A DNA stretch of 64,000 bases from contig NC_133386.1 in NCBI RefSeq assembly GCF_047511655.1, positions 171,079,146 through 171,143,145 of the forward strand, read 5' to 3'. The notes under the pieces are model-generated. The model worked only from the letters and a program-made list of their open reading frames with translations. It did no database searches and was not told the origin of the DNA. Positions within the stretch are counted from its first letter, which is position 1, and each line of letters opens with the position of its first letter. Position numbers and translations under genes: made by a program. This DNA comes from Castor canadensis. Lineage: Eukaryota > Chordata > Mammalia > Rodentia > Castoridae. This document shows positions 31,801 to 43,800 of the stretch, piece after piece.

Positions 31801-34800
31801 TCTAGAGCCCACTCTGTTCCAATACCCCTCCACTTTGCTTTCCAAGTTCCCCACCTTCCAAGTTCCCTAGTAGCTCTGAGGGTCTGAGAAAGTGGTCATT
31901 GAGCCTCTCTCCTCTCCCACCTCTTTTGCCTCTGGTTAACTGATTCTCATGGGATGGGGGTATTGCAGTCATCGGAAGAAGAGAATGCGACAGCTACAGA
32001 AGAAAATAAAGAATGGGACCTTGAACATAAAGCAAGATGACCCCTTTGAACTCTTTGTAGCGGCCACAAACATCCGCTACTGCTACTACAACGAGACCCA
32101 CAAGATCCTGGGCAATACCTTTGGCATGTGTGTCCTCCAGGTGAGTGACTTCCTCCAGCCTGGACATTGACGGGTGTTTGGGCTGCCTGCTTCCCTACTG
32201 GAAGTGGGTACAGTAAGAAGGAAAGATTGACTTGTAAATGCCCTTCTCCCTCTCATCTCCCAAGTGGAAGACTCAGCCATTACCAAAGGAAACTGGATCA
32301 CTCACCCTACATTTTTTTTTTTCGTGGCACTGGTGTTTGTGCTCAGGGCCTTGTGGTTCCTAGGCAGGCTCTGCATCAGTTGAGCCGTTGGGCCAGCCAT
32401 CACAATATATTAGAAAAAGAGTTTTCTGCTTAAGTCAGCACCTGGCTAGATACCCGAACTTACAGCGATGTACCATCAGTGGTTCTGACCAGCTGAGGCT
32501 GATAATGTGAGCACTGGGAACTCGGAGTGACCCTAGAGCCCAAGGCCTTACCGGCACTCACTGAACACTGGCCTGTGAGTAAGGGACTTGTTTAGCCAGC
32601 TGAGTTCAGACAGACATGACATCTGGTCATGTCCTCTCCTGAGTGCTTGAGCTGTCCCCACGGGCCTGTCACCTGCATTCTAGCCCTTCAGAACCTCTCA
32701 CTTCCCCCCCCAGAGAAAACTTGGTGAATTTCTCCAGTCATGCATTTTCTCCCCAGGCAGCTAATAGACTAAGTTTCTCATTTTTCTTTGTTTTTACTTC
32801 TGGTGGGCTATTTTTTAGTTTTTTTTTTTTTTTTGGTATATCTGTGACTCCCTCTTCCCCCCAAAATACAAAAAGTTTATGTGCAAATTTACACATTTTT
32901 TATGTATTTATTATATTATTATATTTATATATTATGACCATGATTATAAAACATCTCACAAAATATAAATTAAGAAGTGAGGGAAGGAAATGAAGAAATT
33001 AAATTCTTAGGCCAGGTGAGGTGGTGCATGCCTGGAATCCCAGCTACGTGGAAGGCAGAGATGGGAAGGTCATGGTTTGAGGCCAATTTGGGCAAAAGCT
33101 AGGGAGAACCTATCTCAAAAGATAAGTCAAGTATGATCATGCATCCCTGTAATACCTGCTAGTCTTGAGGCAGAGGGGAGTATTTAGGAGGATTCTGGTC
33201 CAAGGCTGACCCTGGTCAAAAAGCTGAGGCCCTATCTGAAAAAGAAGTAAAGCAAAAATTGCCTGCAGACGTGGTTTTAGTGGAAGAGTATTTGCAAATA
33301 GAAATTCTTGTTTTTTTTCTTTCTGCAGTCCAGTGGATTGTCTCATGTACTGCTGGCTTACATCCCACCTTAGAGGTCAGAAAGAGCATTTCGGGCACTC
33401 AGTAATTGGTGGGGAGTGTGCTCTTTTAAGCAACAGCTCCCCCATGTGGTGCAGTTGAATTTTGTTACACAGGTTCCACCTGTAAATACGCGAGAAAGTT
33501 AGTGTAATGTAATGTAATGAATGAATGTAAGATGTTTCTGAAGTTCTGGTGTAAATCAGTGATGTTCAGAAGGCTTGGTTTAAAATAGGATTTTAATAGT
33601 GATTATTAGAAATATTTTATCATATAATATTAGGTCTACTTGTATTCCAGGGCTGGGCTGTCTTCTGTGGTGCTCCTAAGCAAGGGGCTATGAGTGTGTG
33701 TATGTGTATTTCTTGGTGAGCAGGGCTGGGAGATACAGCCTTGGGCTTTTGCCTTATCACCTAGCCCTTGGTTAAGCATCCCTGGGGGTGCTGTTTGCAA
33801 AACTGGCCCTTAATAAGATTTCCTTCTTCTAGGATTTTGAAGCCTTAACTCCAAACTTGCTGGCCAGGACTGTGGAAACAGTAGAAGGCGGTGGGCTGGT
33901 GGTTATCCTCCTGCGGACCATGAACTCACTCAAGCAGTTGTACACGATGACCATGGTAAGGCTGTGTCTTTTTACTTAATAATGGGGGCTCAAGTCTGTC
34001 TGTTTTTGCTGTAGTTTACTGTTCTTGAGACAGGTTTCTTTGTAGACAAGGCTGGTCTTGAGGGGGGAGAAATGAACCAAGCCTTGTATGCACATATGAA
34101 TAATAAAAGAAAAAAGAAAAAAGGAAAAAAAAAAAAGGCTGGTCTTGAACTTGTGATCCTCCTGCTTCAGCCTCCCAAAGTGTTGGGATTACAGGAGTAC
34201 ACCATCATGCATGGTCTATAGTCTACTTTCTTTAAAGATATCCTATTAGAGTGCTCTAGTAAGTGGTCAGCACAACCTCTGGCTGGGAGTCTTTGACTGC
34301 AGCTAACTTACAGCTACTGCAGAGAAATCTCGGGGGCTCTGGACCTGCCTGAAGTTCACATTTGTTCTTAGGCATTTGCAGATTCCATACTGGTGAGATT
34401 TGGAGCTTTTATGTAATTAAACCTCCTGGAATGGTATTCCACAAAGGGCAGTACTTGGGCCTAAGTTTGTGTTTTGCAAAAAAGGGACCATACTAGGCTT
34501 CCTTACTGACCCCTCGTCTTCTGATGGGCAGTGAAGGAACATTTATTTGCCAGTAAGGCACACTAGTTGGCACACACATCTCATTGATGCTGGATGAAAT
34601 GTGAAAAACAACAAGCATGAGGTGAGGAAGCATTTACTGGGATAAGAAACATTGTAGTTGGTATCTTTCTGATCTAGTTGGAGCAAAGAGCACTTGGCCA
34701 GTTCAGCAGGTAGGAGATTTGTTTCCAGTAGGATTGCAGATGTCTCCTTGGATAGAGCTTCATGTTTGGACCCTGGCCGCAGTACCTTTATATGCTTTGT

Positions 34801-37800
34801 TGATGGATGTTGTCTTGCTTTTGTAGGATGTGCATTCCAGGTACAGGACTGAGGCCCATCAGGACGTGGTGGGAAGGTTCAATGAGAGGTAGGTCTGCAG
34901 GACATTTCTCACTTCCTTGGAGTTGTAGGGGATCCAGAGTGCGAGAAATATTTTTATCTTGGATCCAACTGGAAGCTTTGCCTGCATATCTGGAGAGATA
35001 GTATAGGCTTCCAGAAGGTAAGAACTTGGCAGCAGCTGCAGCTGTGAAGCCAGCTGGATGCAGTGAAAGGGGTGGGATGTTGAGGCCAGGACACCTGGAC
35101 TGTCTTGCCGCTGGCCCTGACCACTCTCTAGCTGAGCTCACTTGTCATTCAAAGCGGTGGTGTATCTGGATTGCTGTTTCACAAAAGGAATTTCACAGAA
35201 TAGAGGTTTTTTTTGTCTTTTAACTTCCCTGTTACCCTTTCTTGTCCCCTTTCTACTTTCATGTCTTTTTAAAATCTAGATTCCACGTATGAAAGAAAGC
35301 ATGGGATATTAACTTTCCTTCCTGGGTTATACCAGGATTTGAACTCGGAGGCTTGCACTTGTTAAGCAGGTGCTGTATGACTTATGAGCCATGTCCCCAG
35401 CCATTTTTGCTTTAGTTATTTTTCAGATAAGGTCTCACTTTTGCTCAGACTGGCCTTGGACCATGATCCTCCCAGGTAGCTGGGATTATAGGTGTATACC
35501 ACCACAGCTGGCTTCTTTTTTTGTGGCACTGGGGTTTGAACTCAGGGCTTCACACTTGGAAAGAGCAGGTACTCACAAAGCAGACACTCTACCACTTGAG
35601 TCACATCTCCAGTCCATTTTGCTCTGGTAATTTTGGAAATGCAGTCTCATGAACTATTTGCTTGGGCTGGCCGCAAACTGTGAGCCTCCCAGTCTCAGCT
35701 TCCCAAATAGCTAGGAGTATAGTTGTGAGCCACTGGTGCTCAACTTGCTTGTTTTTTGAGATGGGATCTAGTATTTTTTGCTCAGGCTGGCCTAGAACTG
35801 CAATTCTACCATCTCTATTTAGTATTTGCCTTTCTGAGTCAGAATTATTTCACTTAACATGATGATCTCCAGTTTCACCTATTTTTCTGTAAATGACATA
35901 ATTTTGCTCTTTATGACTGAATAAAGCTCCATTGTGTATATACCCTATTTTCTTTCTCCACCCATCTGTTGATGGGCACCTAGACTCATTCTATAACTTA
36001 GCAATTGAGAGCACTAGTCTTTTAAGAGGGACAATAGGACAACATGATTTTCTGCCAAGGCAGAAAGTCATGTCTGGGAACTGCTGATGCTGTCTTTTCT
36101 TTATGAAGAGTCACATCAGCCTATTGTAGCCTCTGAAAAGTCTTATAGTAGCTGGGACCTGTTTAACTGGTTGTTTCCCAAATTGTTTCATCACAGTCCT
36201 TTTTTAGAGTCAACTAGTCCTTAAACACCAACCTGTAAAACACCTTGATCACCCAGAGTGATTTTGCCTCCACTAGGACACTTGTCAATGTAGGGGTACA
36301 GTTTGACTGTCACAACTTGGGGGTGGTAGGAGAGGGTGCTATTGGTATTGAGTGTGTAGAAATCAAGGATGCCACTGGAAATCCAGTGCACAGTATAGCC
36401 TCTACAACAGAGAACTGTCTTGTCTAAGGTTTAAACTGTGCTGAGGATTAGAAATTTTGGCCTTGTGGAATCTGGGGGCCTTTCTGATTATCACAGCCTG
36501 TGACACTGGCTCAAAAGACTGAGGAGGATCAGCTATGGCTAGTACCTAGAGCAGAAGCCTGTGAAAGAGGTGAGGCCCTTGCAGCATGGAGGATGTTTGA
36601 ATTGTAGCAAACTCTTATTTATTTATTTTTAAGTAGCTTTTTTTTTTTTTTTTTCTTTAGGCAAGAAATGTGTTGCATTTCTTCAGGGAGCTTTCTTCTC
36701 CCCCTCTTCCTTTTGTTTTTTCTTCTTTGTGACAGAAGTTAAGTTGTGTATGTTCCCTGAGTGCCTGGTGACCATATGTGGCTTGGGTTTGAAGTCATAG
36801 CTACCTAATTGCTAAGGATGAAGGAAGGGCCAGCAGTGGTTGCTGTGCACAACAGGGATCATTGGTGGATTATTGGGTTTTCTTGATTAGCAGAGAAGCA
36901 TGGTTCAGGTGACTCGCAAAGGGGGCTCTGAATCATCTCACTGCGCTCCATCTTGGTTTTGGCTTTCTTAGAGACACATGGGGCTGAATGATTTTCTTGT
37001 ATAGATATGGCCTGCCCTCCCAGAACCTCACTATAGCGGTTTTCTTCCTCAGGTTTATTCTGTCTCTGGCATCTTGTAAGAAGTGTCTGGTCATCGATGA
37101 CCAGCTCAACATCCTTCCCATCTCCTCCCACATGGCCAACATCGAGGCTTTACCTCCACAAGTTCCAGTAAGTCTGGGTCAGGGGAGCAGTATATGTGTA
37201 TGTGTGTTATTTCCGTGGTGACTCCTATGACCGTGCAAACTTCCTCCTCCTCTTCTCTCTGGTAGGATGAGAATCTCAGTCCTTCTGCTCTGGAGCTGCA
37301 AGAATTGACAGAGAGCTTGCAGGACACTCAGCCTGTGGGTGTATTGGTGGACTGTTGCAAGACCCTAGACCAGGTACGTGCTGGTTCAGAGCTTGCCCAC
37401 CCCAGTGTCTAGAACACAAGCTAAGAAAGTGTGCTGAGAGCAACAGGAGTAAGCCAGCCTCTCCTGGGAAGGAGCCTTTTCTCGGCTATTTCATGTGGTC
37501 TGGGTTCACAAAGGAAGCCAGTTCAGGGAGCAATAGGGGGCTGGGGGAGCTGGACGAATCCCTTTTATAGAGGAATCCCTCACTGCTTTTCCACAAGAGG
37601 GTGATATTCCTTTGTTTTCTAATTTCAGTTAAGTTTGATAGAAAGGTTTTTGGTTATGACTTAAACAGAAGCTAAGAGAGCTTCAGGCCCTTTGTACTCT
37701 TGTTCAGTGTGAACCTGATGAGCTGGTGTGTGAACAGCAGGCCCGGTGGGAACAGGATGTGTTTCTATACTTGCTGGGGTGGCCAACTGGTAAATTTGGC

Positions 37801-40800
37801 TTCCCCAGTGGCTTCTGGGCCATGGTGGTTGTTGACATGGCACGGCCTCGAGGCCTTCAAGTTGCCAGATGTTTCATGGTTCTATTCCAGTCTGAGTCAG
37901 ATGAGGTTGCATCTTCTCTTCAGGACTGAGTCCAACATACTGGCTTCCCTTTTCATTCTGCAAACATAATCATCAGCTACATAGCCCTGTTTGCAGCCTA
38001 AGCTGCAGTCTAGTATGTTTTTAACCACTTCTGGTGTCACCAGTGAAAGGAGATGAGGATGGGGGAGAAGGAAGAAAGGGAAGAAACTACAGTACTTGTA
38101 ATAGTATTAAAACTACAATAGTATAAAAATGCTATAAAACAGTATAAAATTTTATAGTGTAAAATACTATAGCTGGGTATGGAGGCTCACACCTATAATC
38201 ATAGCTACTAGGGAGGCAGAGATTTGGAGGATCTCCATTTGAGGCCAGCCTGGGCAAAGAGTTTGAGAGAGCCCGTCTCAACAGATAAAAACTGGGTGTG
38301 GTAGTACATGCCTGTCACGCCAGCTATGCGGGAAACATAAATAGGGTTGTGGTCCAGGCCAGCCTGGGCATGAGTCCAAGACCCTATTAACTAAAGCAAA
38401 AAGGGATGGGGCATGGTTCAAGTTGTAGACTGCCTGCCTAGCAAGTGTGAGGCCCTGAGTTCAAAACCCATTACTGCCCCTTCCCCAAAATATATATCCA
38501 TACACAAACAAGCTAGGTATGGTGGCATATGTCTGTAATTTCAGCACTCAGGAGGTACAGGCAGGAGGATCAGGAGTTCTAAGTCAGTCTGGATGCATAG
38601 CAAGACCCTTTTTCAAGAAAAAAACATAGCCATGTAATACTAACAAACAAACCAAAAGAAAATTAGTAAAATATAAAAGGGTGCACATGCTAGATGCTGG
38701 TGGCTCAGACCTATAATTCTAGCTACTTGAGAGGTTGAAATTGGGAGGATTGGTTTGAGGATAATACAGGCAAATAGTTGGCGAGTCCCCATCTTCAAAA
38801 CAACCAGAGCAAAATAGATTGAAGACATGGCTCAAGTAGTAGAGTGTCTGTTTTGTAAACACAAAGCCGTGAGTTCAAACTCCAGTTCCACAAAAAAAAA
38901 AAAAAAAAAGGTACACACTAAGAAAAACATGGTTTTTCTACTTGGCAATCCAGTTTACAGAGTTATTGCCTATTGACAGTTCATTATGCAATTTGCTGGA
39001 TCCTTTCTTGTGCATACAAACGTATATTTCACTGTGCAGGGTGTAAGTGTTTCCCTGTTAGACATTTGAGTCCATTCCAGCTTTGCTGCTGTTATATTTT
39101 TGCTGTTACAAACAATACTGCTGGGTGTGGAAGTGCATGTCTATCATCCTAGCAGTTGGGAGGCTGAGGCAGGAGGATCAAGAGTTTGAGACTAGCCTGG
39201 GCCACATATCAAGACTCTGTCTCCAAAGAAAAAAACATTAGGATATTCTCACAGATACATCTGTGGGCATTATGTCTGTAAATTTCAGGAAAATGAACTG
39301 CTGGATCAGAGATTATGTGCATTAAAATGGGTGTTTCACCAGTTGATGGAGCTGCAGATACCATATGAAAATGCCTTTTTCCCCTGTAGCCATGTCAGCT
39401 CTGAGTACAACTCAGTTTATAAATCTTTGCTAATAAGATTTTCGATCATCTCATCATTGTTTTAACTGATGTGTAATCATGAGAGGGGTTGGTACCATCT
39501 GGCTATTGGTCGTCTTGTTTCCTTTCTGGTGAAACAGTCTGCTCACATTTGCCCACTTGTTAAGTGAAATTTTGCCTTTTTTTTTTTGTGTTGGTTTTTC
39601 ATTTTAGAAAGTTATTTTAGAATATATATATACAGTCTAATTGTTTAATCAGCACTTATTACTTCCCTTCTATAAAATAAAGAGAGTAAAATGTGTCATT
39701 CAGCAAAGGCTGAGTTAAGACAGGTAGCACTCACATCCTCTTTGAGTGTTTCCATCTGGTGAGACTAGCTTCCTGAAGTCCCTTCCCCTCGTCCATCATC
39801 CAATCCATCCACCTGGACCTGAGTCTTTCTGCATCTTCTTAGTGTTGCAAACTCAGTGAGTGTCACAGCTTCCTCAGGATGGGACAGGCTGGGCTGGACC
39901 CTGTGGCCTTCTAGTGTCAAAGACTATTCCCAGTTTAGATCTCAGCTGGGATCCCAGTTTGGTCCTGAGTAGTATTATAGCTCCTCATTCAATGCACTGG
40001 TATTTGGCTGTCTCTTTTTTTTTTTTTTTTATTTCTTTTATTTGTATGTGCATACAATGTTTGGGTCATTTCTCCCCCCTTCCCCCCACCCCCTCCCCTT
40101 CCCCCTAATCCTTCCTTCTCCCCCACTACCCCCTTGCTACCAGGCAGAAACTATTTTGCTCTTATCTCTAATTTTGTTGAAGAGAGAGTATAAGCAATAA
40201 TAGGAAGGACCAAGAGTTTTTGCTAGTTGAGATAAGGATAGCTATACAGGGAGTTTACTTGCAGTGCTTTCCTATACATATGTGTTACATTCTAAATTAA
40301 TTCTTCTCGAACTAACCTTTTCTCTAGTTCCTGGTCCCTTTCTCCTATTGGCCTCTGTTGCTTTAAAATTTCTGTATTAGTTCCTTTGCATTGAGGACAT
40401 CAAATGCTATCTTGTTTTTTTTGGGTTTCTTGGCTATCCTGATACCTCCCTTGTGTGCTCTCACCTCATCATGTAATCAAAGTCCAATCTCCTTGTTGTG
40501 TTTGCCCTTGATCTAATGTCCGCATATGAGGGAGAACATACGATTTTTGGTCTTCTGGGCCTGGCTAACCTTGCTCAGAATGATGTTCTCCAGTTCCATC
40601 CATTTACTTGCAAACGATAAGATTTCTTCAAGGCTGAGTAATATTCCATTGAGTATACATACCACGTTTTCTTAATCCATTCATCAATAGTGGGGCATCT
40701 TGGCTGTTTCCATAACTTGGCTATTGTGAATAGTGCTGCAATAAACATGGGTGTGCAAGTGCCTTTGGAGTAACCTGTGTCACATTCCTTTGAGTATATC

Positions 40801-43800
40801 CCCAAGCGTGGTATTGTTGGATCATATGGCAGATCTTTGTTTAGATTTTTATTTTTTTTCCAGAGTAGTTATACTAGTTTGCATTCTCACCAGCAGTGTA
40901 AGAAGGTTCCTCTTTCCCCACATCCTCTCCAACACCTGATGTTGGTGGTGTTTCTAATGATGGCTATTCTAACAGGGGTGAGGTGGAATCTTAGTGTGGT
41001 TTTGATTTGCATTTCCTTAACGGCTAGAGATGGTGAGCATTTTTTCATGTGTTTTTTGGCCATTTGAATTTCTTCTTTTGAGAAACTTCTGTTTAGTTAA
41101 CGTGCTCATTTCTTTATTGGTTCATTAATTTTGGGAGAGTTTAGTTTTTTGAGTTCCCTATATATTCTGGTTATCAGTCCTTTGTCTGATGTGTAGTTGG
41201 CAAATATTTTCTCCCACTCTGTGGGTGGTCTCTTCAGTTTAGAGACCATTTCTTTTGTTGAACAGAAGCTTTTTAGTTTTATGAAGTCCCATTTGTCTGT
41301 GCTCTCTCTTAGTTGCTGAGCTGCTGGGGTTCCATTGAGAAAGTTCTTGCCTATACCTATTACTTCCAAAGTATTTCCTACTCTTTCCCGTACCAACTTT
41401 AGAGTTTGGGGTCTGATATTAAGGTCCTTGATCCATTTTGAGTTAATATTGGTATAGGGTGGTATACATGGATCTAGTTTCAGTTTTTTTGCAGACCGCT
41501 AACCAGTTTTCCCAGCAGTTTTTGTTGAAGAGGCTGTCTTTTCTCCATCATATATTTTTAGCGCCTTTGTCAAAGATAAGTTGGTTATAGTTGTGTGGCT
41601 TCATATCTGGGTCCTCAATTCTGTTCCACTGGTCTTCATGTCTGTTTTTGTGCCAGTACCATGCTGTTTTTATTGCTATTGCTTTGTAATACAGTTTGAA
41701 GTCAGGTATTGTGATACTTCCAGCATTGTTCTTTTTGCTGAGTATTGTCTTGGCTATTCATGGTCTCTTGTGTTTCCATATAAATTTAACAGTAGATTTT
41801 TCAATCTCTTTAATGAATGTCATTGGAATTTTGATGGGAATTGCATTAAACATGTAGATTACTTTTGGGAGTATAGACATTTTTACTATGTTGATTCTAC
41901 CAATCCATGAGCATGGGAGATCTCTCCACTTTTTATAGTCTTCCTCAATCTCTTTCTTCAGAAGTGTATAGTTTTCCTTGTAGAGGTCTTTCACATCTTT
42001 TAAGTTTACTCCTAGGTATTTGATTTTTTTTTTGAGGCTATTGTAAATGGAATTGTTTTCATATATTCTTTCTCAGTTTTTCATTATTAGTGTATAGAAA
42101 TGCTAATAATTTTTCTATGTTGATTTTATATCCTTCTACCTTGCTATAGCTGTTGATGGTGTCTAGGAGCTTTTGAGTAGAGTTTTTTGGGTCTTTAAGG
42201 TATAGGATCATATCATCTGCAAATAAGGATATTTTGACAGTTTCTTTACCTATTTGTATTCCTTTTATTCCTTCTTCTTGCCTAATTGCTCTGGCTAGGA
42301 ATTCCAGTACTATGTTGAATAGGAGTGGAGATAGTGGGCATCCTTGTCTCATTCGTGATTTTAGAGGGAATGCTTCAGTTTTTCTCTGTTAAGTATAATG
42401 CTGGCTGTAGGTTTGTCGTATATAGCTTTTATAACGTTGAGGTGCTTTCCTTCTATTTCTAGTTTTCTTAGAGTTTTTATCACGAAATGGTGTTAGATCT
42501 TATCAAAGGCTTTTTCTGCATCTATTGAGATGATCAAGTGGTTTTTGTCTTTGCTTCTGTTAATGTGTTAAACCACCCCTGCATTCCTGGGATTGGCTGT
42601 CTGTTATAGGTGCCAGGTTCTCATAGGTGCTTGGGTTGTTGGTAAACAAGGGACATCTGCTTCATGGAGTTTGCCTTTCATAGGATGAACGATTATGTGA
42701 CGGATACAAATCATGTGGTGTAGCAGAAGCTGCTACGTGCAACAGTGGGAAAAGTGACTAAGAGGGATAGGGAGTGCCAGAATGAGGGTGGTGTGCTGTG
42801 GTTCTAGATACAGTGGTCAGGGTGGCCTTGTTTAGAAGGTGGTATTTACTAAAGGTTTGAACGAGTTGAGGAAAGGAGCCCTGTGGTTCTCTGAGGGTCA
42901 GTGCTCAGGCAAAGGAATCAACAAGTGTGTAGGTCTGGGGCAGGAGTGCAGCTCGGGTGCTCCAGGATCAGCAAGGAGGCTGACGGACCTGAAGCAGTTG
43001 GGGTAGGGAGGATGTGCTGGAAGGACTGTGGCACTTGCTGGGCAAGAGATGGGGGCAGTGGAGGGTTTTATGTGTACAGTCTTTTCTCAGCATGGTTGCC
43101 AGAGGCATTCCCAGGCTTATAAAAAGATCCTCTGGTTGCTGAGCTGCATCTAGGCTGTGTAGAATATGGATTGAATAGGAACACTAAGTGGCTGCTGCTG
43201 TAGTGGATGTGGGCTGTGAGCAAAGTGGTAGAGGAGTATAGTGAGGAATGGTAGATCCCAGCAGGGTTTGCTGATGAATCGGGAATGGGGGAGAGAACTG
43301 AGTATGCATTTGCTTTGGTATAGACAATTGAACAGCTGAGATGGGACGACTGTAGGTAGAGTTTTTTGTTTTGGGGGGTGGTACTGAGGGTTCCACTCAA
43401 GGCCTTGAGTTTGATAAGCAAGTGCTCTACTGCTTAAGCCACACTTTCAGCCCTAGGTAGAGGTTTAGAGGGACATTAGGCATCCGTTTCAAGTTTGAGA
43501 TCTCAATTACGCAAGTGGAGCTGTACAGGAAGCAGTTACGTGTACCCAAGAGTAGTGCGTGGAAAGAGATCAGCAGCCAGGTTACATAAATTTGAGAGCT
43601 TTGAGCGTTTAATTGGTATTTATGGCCTTGACACTGAGACAAGATGACCAAGGGAGTGAGACACCTAGGTGCTAGCAGTGCTTTTTCTGTCTGTGAAAAT
43701 GGCCCTCTTGTTTACACTTGGTATCAACCTAACCTCTCCACAGGAATGATGATGAAACTGGGGTCTTTCTCAGAACTCACCTGATCCATTTCTCTTTGCA

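Noticed and set aside
34788..35141. 117-aa minus-strand open frame over NAT10 exon 6
   Set aside because: Antisense shadow with no homology; the + strand exon has consensus splice sites and family match.
42059..42352. Minus-strand reverse-transcriptase-like frame (FADD motif)
   Set aside because: It is the ORF2 remnant of a truncated L1 with broken frames, not a host gene or a retron/DGR system.
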